From Dethiosulfatarculus sandiegensis (GTDB lineage: Bacteria > Desulfobacterota > Desulfarculia > Desulfarculales > Desulfarculaceae), in NCBI RefSeq assembly GCF_000931935.2, contig NZ_AZAC01000078.1:202796-266795 (forward strand): 64,000 nucleotides of DNA. The letters are read 5' to 3'. The notes beneath the pieces were generated by a model. That model saw only the letters and a list, made by a program, of their open reading frames with translations. It was not told the DNA's origin and ran no database searches. A program made the translations under genes and the position numbers. Shown piece after piece: positions 34,860 through 43,963 of the stretch. Position 1 is the first letter of the stretch; each line of letters opens with the position of its first letter.

Positions 34860-35001
34860 GGCCCGCCGAATTGCGAGGCTTTCCTAAGACTCGTAATTCG
34901 GGCCACTTGGCAAAACCCAAGTTTTTGCCAAGTGGCCTCTGACAAAGTGCAGATGGACTTTGTCAGCAAGCTAACACCCAGAACCTTCGGCCCTGGGTGT
35001 T
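34860..35001 (-). repeat. Chain of consecutive hairpins between cobT and cobS
   Basis: Three perfect inverted repeats sit side by side: 34901-34915 with 34923-34937 (15 bp), 34939-34948 with 34957-34966 (10 bp), and 34973-34981 with 34993-35001 (9 bp). A fourth, imperfect one lies at about 34861-34905. The stems differ in sequence. None is followed by a clear T-run, so they may be RNA-processing or mRNA-stability elements rather than terminators. Confidence 0.8.
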
Positions 35002-35005
35002 TATC

Positions 35006-36067
35006 TCAGTCTTCGTGGCCGATAACACCGGCTGACTCAAAGGTCGCCATTTCGTTAAAGATCGCCACGGCAGCCCTGACCACGGCCACGGAAAGGGCGG
35101 CTCCGGTGCCTTCGCCCAGGCGCATATCCAGATCCAAAAGCGGTTCCAGGGCCATGCCTTTGAGCATGGCGGCCTGTCCCTTTTCCACTGAGGCGTGACC
35201 ACTGAAGAAATAGGGCAAGGCCTCCGGGCAGATGCGGCAGGCCACAAAACCGCCGGCCGTGCTGATGATGCCGTCTAAGATAACCGGCACGCCCAGGGAA
35301 GCGGCCTTGAGCGCATAACCGGCGATGGCGGCGATTTCCAAACCGCCCAGGGCGGCCAGAACCCCGACTGAATCACAAGGATTAAGATCCTTATGAAGCT
35401 CAAGAGCGCCTTTAATGTAATCCACCTTGCGGGCCAGGCCCTCGTCATCCAAACCGGTTCCCCTGCCGGTCACCTCGGCGGGATTTTTTTGCAGGAAAAA
35501 CGCAGCCAGGGCGGAAGAGGAAGTGGTGTTGCCAATGCCCATCTCGCCGGGAATCAAAAGATCGCAGCCCGAGTCGATCAACTCCCGGGCCACCTTGGCT
35601 CCGGCCATCATGGCGTCGAGCGCCTCTTCGCGGGTCATGGCCGGTTCCCGTAAAAAGCTTTTGGTGCCCCGGGCGACCTTGGCGTGAATCAAGTCGGGCG
35701 CGTCTTCAAAATCATGATCCACACCCACATCCACCACCTTGACCACGGAGTCCACCTGACGGCATAGTACGTTCATGGCCGCGCCGCCGCTCAAAAAATT
35801 ATAAACCATCTGGGCGGTGACTTCCCTGGGGTAGAGGCTCACTCCATCCAAGGCCGAGCCGTGGTCCGCGGCAAAAATCGCCGCTCCGCAGGTGGGCTGC
35901 TTGAGCTCAAGGCTTCCCTTGATAATGCACAAGCGGGCGGCCACCTGTTCCAGCCGGCCCAAAGCGCCCCTGGGTTTGGTCAGGTTGTCCAGATGGACCT
36001 GAGCCTTTTCCGCCATTTCGGTTGCCGGTTCTTTTATCTGCCTAAGAATCTCTTCAAGTCTGTGCAT
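35006..36067 (-). CDS. cobT: Nicotinate-nucleotide-dimethylbenzimidazole phosphoribosyltransferase
   Basis: Activates the lower-ligand base of cobalamin by transferring ribose phosphate from nicotinate mononucleotide; 353 residues. Family marks are LTKPRGALGRLE, FAADHGSALDGVSLYP, the GEMGIGNTTSSSA substrate loop, GRGTGLDDEG and the C-terminal LGEGTGAAL with the catalytic glutamate. It lies 14 bp downstream of cobU. A run of hairpins separates it from cobS. Confidence 0.95.
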   Translation of the reverse strand: MHRLEEILRQIKEPATEMAEKAQVHLDNLTKPRGALGRLEQVAARLCIIKGSLELKQPTCGAAIFAADHGSALDGVSLYPREVTAQMVYNFLSGGAAMNVLCRQVDSVVKVVDVGVDHDFEDAPDLIHAKVARGTKSFLREPAMTREEALDAMMAGAKVARELIDSGCDLLIPGEMGIGNTTSSSALAAFFLQKNPAEVTGRGTGLDDEGLARKVDYIKGALELHKDLNPCDSVGVLAALGGLEIAAIAGYALKAASLGVPVILDGIISTAGGFVACRICPEALPYFFSGHASVEKGQAAMLKGMALEPLLDLDMRLGEGTGAALSVAVVRAAVAIFNEMATFESAGVIGHED

Positions 36068-36081
36068 GCTGGATTAACTCC

Positions 36082-36630
36082 TCAAAAAAGGGCTGGCCCT
36101 TTTAAAACCAAAGGTATGCCGGCGCTCACCAATATGGCCTGCTCACAGGTGCGGCCCATGAGCTGGTTCAAACCGCCGGCCAAGTCGCGATATCTTCTTG
36201 CCAGGGCGTTCTCGGGTACAATACCCATCCCCACTTCATTGGCCACCAAAATAACCTTTGCCTCAAGCCGAGGGATAACATCGCTAAGCTCCCGGCATTT
36301 TGTCAGAATCTCTTCATCATCCAGATTCTCGAGGGTCATGAGGTTGCTGAGCCAGAGGGTGAGACAATCCACCAGGAGCACCTTGTCCCGATGATCAATC
36401 CCAAGCAGTGCGTCCTTTAAATTAACCGATTCCTCCAGGGTTGACCAGGCAGGCCCCCGATCCATCTGGTGCCTTTTTATGCGGACCTCCATTTCCTGGT
36501 CCCAGGCCTGGGCAGTGGCCACGTAGACCGGCCTTTTGCCGCTCTTTTCGGCCAGGCTTTGGGCCAGGCTGCTTTTGCCGCTTTTTGCCCCGCCCACCAC
36601 AAAAACGCTTCCAGGCGAATTGAGATTCAT
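36082..36630 (-). CDS. cobU: Adenosylcobinamide kinase / adenosylcobinamide-phosphate guanylyltransferase
   Basis: Phosphorylates and then guanylylates adenosylcobinamide; 182 residues. It has P-loop GGAKSGKSS, RIKRHQMDRG with the guanylylated histidine, LLVDCLTLWLSNL and VANEVGMGIVPE. It is the first gene of the cobUTS group. I looked upstream for a cobalamin riboswitch and saw no B12-box-like sequence, so regulation is unknown. Confidence 0.95.
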   Translation of the reverse strand: MNLNSPGSVFVVGGAKSGKSSLAQSLAEKSGKRPVYVATAQAWDQEMEVRIKRHQMDRGPAWSTLEESVNLKDALLGIDHRDKVLLVDCLTLWLSNLMTLENLDDEEILTKCRELSDVIPRLEAKVILVANEVGMGIVPENALARRYRDLAGGLNQLMGRTCEQAILVSAGIPLVLKGPALF

Positions 36631-37167
36631 CCTTTAGTAATCCTTCTTTCGGGTATGGGCTAACAGGATATTGGAAAAGGGCTTCCAAGCCTTTTCAATC
36701 TGAACCGGATTTTAAAGCCGGAATATTTCAGTGCGCCTTCGTGCCCGGACCTTAAAAAAACAAAACCGCGTCAAGGCCGTCTCGGTGGCGCACTTGGCAG
36801 GCATTTTTCTTTGGCCTGCCTATTTTCCCCAACCATCTTATCACTTGGGGCAAACCTCGACACCCCTTGCCTTGTTCATACACCCGGTTCTTCTTTGCTA
36901 TAAACAAAACGCCCCCAGGCTCTGAGTATGGATTCCTGTTTATCCTCCCAAAACCGGTTTAACCTTGATTGACAGGCTTTTTCTCCAAGGGCTAATATAG
37001 CATTTTAAAATTCCCCAAAACTTAATTGATTATATGATTAAAAATCATGATTTATGTCTCCCTCTTTTATAAGCTATGGCTGTTTTTATAGAACAGCTAA
37101 GCGAATTGGATTCTCCATGACAAATCATGTGATTATTTCCAGCTAGAAATGATTTAAGGAGAAGGCC
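36631..37167. other. Divergent intergenic region with palindromes
   Basis: About 540 bp between cobU (minus) and an exported-protein gene (plus). Two palindromes sharing AATCA half-sites lie near the plus-strand gene: AAATCATGATTT at 37042-37053 and AATCA-TG-TGATT at 37123-37134. They may be operators. No coding frame in the region is convincing. Confidence 0.5.
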
Positions 37168-38700
37168 GTGGCGCATTTATGGTTCAAGGCACAAATAAAC
37201 AGGCTGAATCCCTTAACTGAGTTTCCTCAAACACCTTTTCGTCTTTTTATTCTCTGCTCTCTGCTTGTCTTCAGCTCAACCATATGTGTATTCTCTCCCC
37301 CTGCCCTGGCCGGGCAGGACCCGCCGGCCAGGCAATGCTGCGCCAGGGTCTTTGCGGCCGGGTTGGAATTGGGCTGGGCTGAAGCCACCGCCAGGCTGTC
37401 TTTTCAATCGGACAACGACATAATCACCCACCTCAACCGGGCCGCCGCCCATATCCGGGCAGCCAACACCTTTTGTTCCGCCTTGAACCCGGCCTGGAAA
37501 GGCCATGGCAATATGACCAGGCAGCTGAACGCCTTGGCCCAAAAAATCGCAGAAAAACCAACCCCCGAGACAAGGGAGGAAATAGCGGATTTTATCGCCC
37601 GTAAATCCCCCCATTACGCAGGCGCCTTGCGCAACCAGATAATAGCGAGCCGCAAGGTTCACAAAGACACGTGCACGGCCAACTATTTTCTCCTGGGGTT
37701 TCACCTGGCCAGAGCCCATTACATATTCCAGGTGGCGAAAGATCCGGGGACTCCCGCCAAGCTTAAGGACAAGTTAAAACAATCAGCCCAAAGAGGGATA
37801 AAAACCGCGCTGAATTTTCTACAAAGCCTGGAAAAGGTAAAACCAGTGACCGGTCACTGTGTGGAACTTTGGCGAAAAGGCTTTATCAAAGACCGCCTCA
37901 CCCAGATCCTGGGGAACAAGGGCCTTGATCTTAGCCTGCTCACAGGGCTGACCCAGAGCTATTGGGAGGACGCCCTGGACGCCATGAACTCTGGAGTCGC
38001 CGAGTTGAATATCCGGCCCTGCAGCGGCAGAGTCCTGGGCCTTCAGGTTATTTTCAGACCATCTTCGGCCAGGCGGGGCATAAACGGCAGCTCCGCCATA
38101 CTCATCCAGCCCAGGGGTGGTGAGGGCCCTTTTTCCCTAAAATGGCAGCTTTTAACTCCCGGGCAAAAGGTGCTGGCCCAAAAGACTAAAAAACTCCCCA
38201 AAAGCGGAATTCGCCTGACCTGGAAAACCAAGGCCCCAGGGACCGGGACCTATACCCTAAGGGCCAGGGCCAAGGATAAAACAGGACAATGGACGGTCTG
38301 GAAGAGAATGTTCATTCAGGTCACAGACTCAACCGGGCTAAAAATTCCGTTCCATCTTTCCTGTCGTAAAAAGCAAAACCGGGAAAAAGGCTGCTGTTGT
38401 TTCAAGGGGACTCACACCTATTTGTTTCCTTCCCACCCGATTACAAAGATAAAGGCCCGCTTTGACACGGGGAAAAAACTCAACTGTAAGAGCAGGGTTG
38501 TTTTCCAGATCCGTGAAAACAATAAATGGCGCACCATAAAAACAGTGAACGCGGTTTCCTCAAGAGGGGACAAAACCGTGGCCCCCACGGATGTGCTGAT
38601 TCCGGTGGGCAAAAAAATAGACGGGTTTCGCCTTAAAGACGGCTGCCGTTGCTGCATAGACGACTCTGAGATATGGCTTAAGTCAGCCGGGGGCCGCTAA
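37168..38700 (+). CDS. Cysteine-rich exported protein of unknown function
   Basis: I do not recognise this 510-residue protein. A hydrophobic segment (about 27-48) ending in ALAG looks like a signal peptide after a long N-region. The mature N-terminal half is helical. The second half (about 300-400) has an immunoglobulin-like run (GTYTLRARAKDKTGQWTVWK). Cysteine pairs occur at RQCCARV, KGCCCFKG and CRCCID, suggesting disulfides or metal binding in the periplasm. The C-terminal 110 residues read as a compact beta domain. The GTG start is supported by AAGGAG eight bases upstream. It is a single gene. Confidence 0.7.
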   Translation: MAHLWFKAQINRLNPLTEFPQTPFRLFILCSLLVFSSTICVFSPPALAGQDPPARQCCARVFAAGLELGWAEATARLSFQSDNDIITHLNRAAAHIRAANTFCSALNPAWKGHGNMTRQLNALAQKIAEKPTPETREEIADFIARKSPHYAGALRNQIIASRKVHKDTCTANYFLLGFHLARAHYIFQVAKDPGTPAKLKDKLKQSAQRGIKTALNFLQSLEKVKPVTGHCVELWRKGFIKDRLTQILGNKGLDLSLLTGLTQSYWEDALDAMNSGVAELNIRPCSGRVLGLQVIFRPSSARRGINGSSAILIQPRGGEGPFSLKWQLLTPGQKVLAQKTKKLPKSGIRLTWKTKAPGTGTYTLRARAKDKTGQWTVWKRMFIQVTDSTGLKIPFHLSCRKKQNREKGCCCFKGTHTYLFPSHPITKIKARFDTGKKLNCKSRVVFQIRENNKWRTIKTVNAVSSRGDKTVAPTDVLIPVGKKIDGFRLKDGCRCCIDDSEIWLKSAGGR

Positions 38701-38732
38701 AAAAACCGGGCCCCATCAAGAGAGGGCCCGGC
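38699..38732 (-). terminator. Intrinsic terminator after htrA
   Basis: CCGGGCCC (38706-38713) pairs with GGGCCCGG (38724-38731), followed by seven T on the minus strand. It lies between the convergent htrA gene and the exported-protein gene and may stop transcription in both directions. Confidence 0.85.
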
Positions 38733-38755
38733 TGTCTAACTGATTTATTTAAGGG

Positions 38756-40180
38756 TTATTTCCCGGGTTTGACCACCACAAACAAGGTGCCCTTGCCGCG
38801 CTGGACCAGGAGCAAAAGGCCCTTATCCTTATTCAGGTCATCCAGGGCGTCTTCCAGGTCTGAAACCTTGTGCACCTCTTCCTGGTCCGCCTCCAGGATC
38901 ACATCGCCCCGCCTTAAGCCCGCTTCGGCAGCAGGAGAATCAGGGGAGACCGAGGTGATAACCAGGCCCTTATCCGTGCGCAGCCTCAGTTTTTCGGCCA
39001 GCTCCGGGGTGAGTTCCTGAACACTCATGCCCAGGCCTTCAATTCCTCCGGCAACTTCCCGATCGGTTTCCATGCCCGCGTCATCCAGCTCACCCAGTTT
39101 AACGGTGAGTTCCTTTTCCCGGCCCTTTCTCATAACCACCATTTCAACTTTAGCGCCGACTTTGGTGGCTGCGACCATGCGGGGCAAAGAAACGGAATCC
39201 TTAACTTTTTTACCGTCAAATTCCACGATGACATCGCCGCGCTTGATACCTGCGTCATCGGCCGGGCTGTCTTTCACAACCTTGGATACCAGGGCTCCGG
39301 CATTCTCTTCCAGATCCAGGCTCTGGGCCAACTCCTTGGTGACAGGCTGGATATAGACACCCAACCAACCGCGCACCACCTTGCCGTTGGTGCGAAGCTG
39401 CTCCATGACCGTGCGCACCATGTTAACCGGGATGGCAAAGCCGATCCCCTGGCCATGGGCCACTATGGCGGTGTTGATACCGACCAGCCGGCCATCCATA
39501 TCCACCAGGGCGCCGCCCGAGTTGCCGGGGTTGATGCTGGCATCGGTCTGGATAAAGTTGTCATAGGGACCGGCGCCGATGATGCGGCCCTTGGCGCTGA
39601 CTATGCCCACGGTGACCGTATCGTTTAGGCCAAAGGGGTTGCCCAGGGCCAAAACCCATTCACCGACCTTCAGTTTCTCGGAATCGCCCAATTTTAGGGC
39701 CGGATAGTCATCACCCTTGGTGGTCTTCAAAAGGGCGATATCGGTCTTGGGGTCCCGCCCCACGAGCTTGGCTTCGACTTCCTCGCCGTTTTTGAATTTA
39801 ATGACGATTTCATCCGCACCTGCCACCACGTGGTTGTTGGTGACCACATAACCCTTGGGGTCCACAATAACCCCGGAGCCCAGGGAGCGCTGTTTGGTGC
39901 CCTTGTTGGGCATGCCGTGGCCCTCGAAGAACCGCTTGAAAAACTCGTAAAAATCCCGGTCCATGGGGCCGCCGCGGCCTTGGAAGCCGGGCATGGGGGA
40001 GCGTTTCACGATCTTTAAGGTTCTTATATTCACCACTGAGGGAGAGACCTTTTCCGCCAGGTCGGCAAAGCTGGGCAATGCGGACCGATCCACAGCCATG
40101 GCAGGCAGAGATGCGGCCAGGCTGAAGACCAGGGCCAGCACCAGGACAATGCCGAGTTTGGGGGAAAGCTTTTTTCTCAT
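38756..40180 (-). CDS. Do-family periplasmic serine protease (HtrA/DegP)
   Basis: Envelope quality-control protease of 474 residues. A signal peptide (MRKKLSPKLGIVLVLALVFS onward, cleavage near AMA) is followed by a trypsin-like domain with catalytic His in TNNHVV, Asp in KTDIALLK and Ser in NPGNSGGALV. Two PDZ domains follow (about 270-365 and 385-470), each beginning with a GxLG- or GLGM-like element. The LA loop is short and the sequence resembles DegQ/MucD types. The ATG at 40180 has an excellent AGGAGGAG site; an upstream frame to 40279 is not supported. It is divergent from an OmpR-type two-component pair that may control it. Confidence 0.95.
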   Translation of the reverse strand: MRKKLSPKLGIVLVLALVFSLAASLPAMAVDRSALPSFADLAEKVSPSVVNIRTLKIVKRSPMPGFQGRGGPMDRDFYEFFKRFFEGHGMPNKGTKQRSLGSGVIVDPKGYVVTNNHVVAGADEIVIKFKNGEEVEAKLVGRDPKTDIALLKTTKGDDYPALKLGDSEKLKVGEWVLALGNPFGLNDTVTVGIVSAKGRIIGAGPYDNFIQTDASINPGNSGGALVDMDGRLVGINTAIVAHGQGIGFAIPVNMVRTVMEQLRTNGKVVRGWLGVYIQPVTKELAQSLDLEENAGALVSKVVKDSPADDAGIKRGDVIVEFDGKKVKDSVSLPRMVAATKVGAKVEMVVMRKGREKELTVKLGELDDAGMETDREVAGGIEGLGMSVQELTPELAEKLRLRTDKGLVITSVSPDSPAAEAGLRRGDVILEADQEEVHKVSDLEDALDDLNKDKGLLLLVQRGKGTLFVVVKPGK

Positions 40181-40596
40181 ATCAACTCCTCCTGCTTTAC
40201 AATCTGAAAAGGAACTTATTTTTAGTTTTATTATTTCAGCGTCATGAAAAATGACTGTATTCCCTTTTGACTTGCCCAATAGTGTATGTCCTTTTCATTG
40301 CCAAAACCTTTCCCGAGCATTACAGTTTTGTAATGTAAGGATAAAATCAATATTTACAGCCTGTTAACATAAATATTTTCCCCTGGTCAGGCTTGGATTC
40401 CCGATTCGGCCTGAAAAAACGGTAAAACTTCTTTACAGTTCCCAAGGGCCTGAATTAACTCTCAGGCCAAAGATTTGCGGATTTTAAAAAAGTAATTATT
40501 TTCTTTGCTAACAGGCCGACGCCTGCGAGGATGCTTCAAGGGTATGCTCTTTAATGAAAATCACTTTTTGCCGCATTTACTAAGGGAGCCCAACCC
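40181..40596. other. Divergent promoter region between htrA and the two-component system
   Basis: About 415 bp of AT-rich sequence between oppositely oriented genes. A perfect 18-bp dyad at 40318-40335 is listed separately. No coding frame is seen. Confidence 0.6.
40318..40335. promoter_or_regulatory. Candidate response-regulator operator
   Basis: CATTACA-GTTT-TGTAATG is a perfect dyad located about 138 bp from the htrA start and 262 bp from the response-regulator start. Symmetric sites of this size occur ahead of genes controlled by CusR/CopR-type regulators. Function is inferred. Confidence 0.4.
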
Positions 40597-41271
40597 ATGC
40601 GGATCTTGATTGTGGAAGACGACCGGAAAATAGCCTCTTTTATTGCCAAGGGTCTTAAGGAATCCGGTTATGCCGTGGATCAGGCCCATGATGGCGGCCA
40701 GGGGCTCAGCCTTGCCCTTAGCCAAAGTTATGACGCCGCGGTTATGGATATCATGTTGCCGGGCATTGACGGCATTGAGATCATAGAGGAGATGCGCAGG
40801 CAAAAAATAGACACCCCGGTGCTTATCCTAAGCGCCAAACGCTCCCTGGACGACCGCATAAACGGCCTGCAAAAAGGCGGTGACGACTATCTCACCAAGC
40901 CCTTTGCCTTTTCCGAGTTGTTGGCCAGACTCCAGGCCCTTATCCGGCGCTCCAGCCGCACTGTGGAGCCGGGCGCGCTCAAGGTGGGGGACTTGAGCAT
41001 GGATCTTTTGCAGCGCACCGTGAAAAGAAGCGGAGAAGAGATAAGCCTGCAACCCAAGGAGTTCAGCCTGCTGGAATACCTTATGCGCAATACAGACAAG
41101 GTGGTTTCCAAGACAACCATTCTGGAGCACGTCTGGGATTACAGTTTCGACCCCCAAACCAACGTGGTGGATGTGGTCATTTGCCGTTTGCGCAACAAGG
41201 TGGACAAGGGTTATGACACCAAGCTGATACACACCATCCGGGGAGTGGGCTATGTCTGCAAGACTCCTTAG
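40597..41271 (+). CDS. OmpR-family response regulator
   Basis: Response regulator of 224 residues. The receiver has the acidic pair at 8-9, phosphoacceptor Asp51 in AVMDIMLPG and Lys101 in DYLTKPF. A winged-helix domain follows, with ISLQPKEFSLLEYLMRN and the recognition-helix region TNVVDVVICRLRNKVD. It resembles the CusR/CopR branch often tied to metals or envelope stress; the neighbouring htrA and arsenite exporter would fit but do not prove this. The start follows GGGAG. Its TAG stop lies inside the sensor kinase gene (20-bp overlap). Confidence 0.95.
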   Translation: MRILIVEDDRKIASFIAKGLKESGYAVDQAHDGGQGLSLALSQSYDAAVMDIMLPGIDGIEIIEEMRRQKIDTPVLILSAKRSLDDRINGLQKGGDDYLTKPFAFSELLARLQALIRRSSRTVEPGALKVGDLSMDLLQRTVKRSGEEISLQPKEFSLLEYLMRNTDKVVSKTTILEHVWDYSFDPQTNVVDVVICRLRNKVDKGYDTKLIHTIRGVGYVCKTP

Positions 41272-42652
41272 CAGACTGCCGGGCTCCACGGTATTTCGCC
41301 TCACCTTTTGGTATTGGGGAGTCTTCACCATAAGCCTTCTGGCCCTGGTTTCCCTCACCTATTACCTTCTGGCCACCACCACCCTGGAGGCGGACCGCCA
41401 GCTTATAAACGACAAGATAAGAGAATACGCGGTGTTGGACCACGTGGGCCGGGCCGAAGCTCTGATGGCCGAGATAAGGCTGCAAAAATCCATCGAGGAA
41501 AGGGCCGGGTATTTCATCCGCCTGGCCGACCCGGAAAACCAGACCCTGGTGGCGATCGTACCCCATGGCTGGAGCAAGGATATTGCCCGGGAACTGCCCT
41601 TTTTAGGGCCGGACGAGTGGCAGGAGGTGCCGAACCAAAGCGGTTGGGACAGCCTGGAAGTGACCGGGGTGCGTTTGGGCGACGAATTTATCCTGCAGGT
41701 GGGGCGGGGCACTGCCCGGCGCAGGGAGCTTTTGAGCCGCTTCAAGATCATCCTGGCCCTTATCATGCTCCCGGCCCTGGCCGTGGGGCTCGTCGGAGGC
41801 TATCTCCTGGCCTCGCGCAGCCTGCGGCCAATTCGGGATCTGTTGCAGGCTGTGCGCAGCATAGACGCGGGCAACTTGAAAGCCAGGGTGCCTTCCCGGG
41901 GCAAAGGCCGGGGAAGGGAGTTGGACGAGCTGGCCGAGCAGTTCAACCGCATGCTGGCCCGGATCGAAACCCTTATCAAGGGCATGCGCGAGGCCCTGGA
42001 CAATGTGGCCCATGACCTGCGCACCCCGGCGGCCCGGTTGCGCGGCGTGGTGGAGACAGCGCTAAAGGACCAGGCCGGAGAAGAGGCCTGCCGGGAGGCC
42101 TTAATGGACTGCGCCGAGGAGTCGGAACGCATTGTCACCATGCTGAATACAGTCTCGGATGTCTCGGAGGCGGAGACCGGAATCATGCAGCTGACCACCA
42201 GCGAAACTGATCTGGCGGCCATCCTGGCCGAGGTGGTGGAACTCTATGACTATGTGGCCGAAGACAAGGGCATTGAAATGGCCCTTACGGGCCTGAACTC
42301 CCTGACCGCCGAAGTGGATAAAAACCGCATCCGCCAGGTGGTGGCCAACCTGCTGGACAATGCGGTCAAATACACTCCCCAAGGCGGCCGGGTTGAGGTG
42401 AACCTTGCCTCTGAAAACGAATCCGCCCTGATCACGGTGAAGGATAACGGCATGGGCATCTCCCCCCAGGACCAACCCAGGGTCTTTGATCGGCTTTACC
42501 GGGGTGATCGAAGCCGCTCCCAAAGGGGCATGGGCCTGGGGCTCAGCCTGGTAAAGGCGGTGATCAAGGCTCACAAGGGAGAGGTTTCCCTTTTGAGCAG
42601 CCCCGGCCAGGGATCCAGTTTTACGGTGAAACTCCCCCTCTCCCCTGCCTGA
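41252..42652 (+). CDS. HAMP-domain sensor histidine kinase
   Basis: Membrane partner of the preceding regulator, 466 residues. It has a first helix (about 18-42), a short periplasmic domain (about 43-170) and a second helix (about 173-195). A HAMP linker follows, then HisKA with the phospho-histidine in DNVAHDLRTP and a HATPase domain with NLLDNAVKYT, DNGMGIS and GMGLGLSLVKA. Start overlap with the regulator gene indicates translational coupling. The periplasmic domain has no recognisable metal ligands, so the signal is unknown. Confidence 0.95.
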   Translation: MSARLLSRLPGSTVFRLTFWYWGVFTISLLALVSLTYYLLATTTLEADRQLINDKIREYAVLDHVGRAEALMAEIRLQKSIEERAGYFIRLADPENQTLVAIVPHGWSKDIARELPFLGPDEWQEVPNQSGWDSLEVTGVRLGDEFILQVGRGTARRRELLSRFKIILALIMLPALAVGLVGGYLLASRSLRPIRDLLQAVRSIDAGNLKARVPSRGKGRGRELDELAEQFNRMLARIETLIKGMREALDNVAHDLRTPAARLRGVVETALKDQAGEEACREALMDCAEESERIVTMLNTVSDVSEAETGIMQLTTSETDLAAILAEVVELYDYVAEDKGIEMALTGLNSLTAEVDKNRIRQVVANLLDNAVKYTPQGGRVEVNLASENESALITVKDNGMGISPQDQPRVFDRLYRGDRSRSQRGMGLGLSLVKAVIKAHKGEVSLLSSPGQGSSFTVKLPLSPA

Positions 42653-42769
42653 TTTCTCCCTTTGCCTGCAAAATGCAACCTTAATCCTACTATTTTAGTT
42701 TGAATTTTATTGCCTTTTTGGCTATATTGCCAAGTAATCAATATTTTAATGCCAAAAGGATCAAGCCCA

Positions 42770-43963
42770 ATGGGTAATAAAACCAAAACCTCCCCCAAAA
42801 TGAGTTTTTTTGAACGTTACCTGACCCTTTGGGTAATCCTCTGCATAGCAGGCGGCATTTTTCTGGGCAAGTTCGCCCCTGGCCTGGCCAGGGAGCTGGA
42901 CGCCATGGCCATCACCATAAACGGCGCGCCGGTGGTCTCCATTCCCATTGCCGTGTGCCTTTTTTTCATGATGTATCCCATCATGGTCAAGATAGATTTT
43001 GGCCAGGTGCTGAAAGCCGGGCGCAATCTGGGACCGGTGAGCCTCACGCTTTTTATCAACTGGGGCATAAAACCCTTTACCATGTACGGTATAAGCCTTT
43101 TTTTCCTGGGATACCTGTTTCACAGCCTGATCGGGCCTGAGGCCACGGACCTCATAAAAATGCCGCTTGGCCTGGACCTGGCGGTGGGCGAGGCCTACGG
43201 CGCGGGAAAGGTGGTGCTGATAGAAGGCGTGAAGATGCTGGAAGTGCCGCTTTGGCGCAGCTATCTGGCAGGCTGCATACTTCTCGGCATTGCCCCCTGC
43301 ACGGCCATGGTCCTGGTATGGGGTTATCTTTCCAAGGGAAACGACGGCCACACCCTGGTGATGGTGGCGATCAACTCCCTTGCCATGCTCCTTTTATACG
43401 GGCTTTTGGGGGGCTATCTCTTGGGTGTGGGGAGGTTGCCGGTGCCCTGGCAGGCGCTTTTGCTCTCCATAGCAATCTACGTGGCCCTGCCGTTAGCGGC
43501 CGGTTATTTTTCCCGCCGTTTTATTTTGGCGTTAAAGGGTGAACTCTGGTTCAGGACCCGATTTTTGCACATGCTCACCCCGGTTACCATAAGCGCCCTT
43601 TTGCTCACCCTGGTTCTTTTGTTTTCCTTTAAAGGCGAGGTAATTCTGGAAAATCCTCTCACCATCCTTTGGATCGCCGTGCCGCTCTTTTTGCAGACCG
43701 TGCTGATCTTCGGGCTGGGTTACGGCCTTGCCAAAATATTGGGCTTTAAATACGAGGACGCAGCCCCCAGCGCCATGATCGGGGCCAGCAACCATTTTGA
43801 GGTTGCCATTGCCACGGCCACCATGCTATTCGGTCTTTCCTCGGGCGCGGCCCTGGCCACGGTGGTGGGAGTTCTGATTGAGGTGCCGGTGATGCTCATG
43901 CTGGTCTCCATCTGCCTTGCCACCCAAAAGTGCTTCAAAGCCAGAGAACTACCATCTGGGTGA
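42770..43963 (+). CDS. Acr3-type arsenite efflux permease
   Basis: Integral membrane protein of about 397 residues with ten predicted helices, of the arsenical-resistance-3 family of the BART superfamily. It has the family cysteine in the helix GIAPCTAMVLVWGYLSKG, and the late segment AAPSAMIGASNHFEVAIATA is typical. It exports arsenite driven by the membrane potential. No arsR repressor or arsC reductase is adjacent, which is unusual for an ars gene; control by the upstream two-component pair is possible. The ATG at 42770 with AAGGA upstream is preferred. The 3' end overlaps the convergent GGDEF-EAL gene by 15 bp. Confidence 0.92.
   Translation: MGNKTKTSPKMSFFERYLTLWVILCIAGGIFLGKFAPGLARELDAMAITINGAPVVSIPIAVCLFFMMYPIMVKIDFGQVLKAGRNLGPVSLTLFINWGIKPFTMYGISLFFLGYLFHSLIGPEATDLIKMPLGLDLAVGEAYGAGKVVLIEGVKMLEVPLWRSYLAGCILLGIAPCTAMVLVWGYLSKGNDGHTLVMVAINSLAMLLLYGLLGGYLLGVGRLPVPWQALLLSIAIYVALPLAAGYFSRRFILALKGELWFRTRFLHMLTPVTISALLLTLVLLFSFKGEVILENPLTILWIAVPLFLQTVLIFGLGYGLAKILGFKYEDAAPSAMIGASNHFEVAIATATMLFGLSSGAALATVVGVLIEVPVMLMLVSICLATQKCFKARELPSG

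Noticed and set aside
36631..37167. Possible cobalamin riboswitch ahead of cobU.
   Set aside because: No B12-box or matching stem arrangement was found on the minus strand upstream of cobU.
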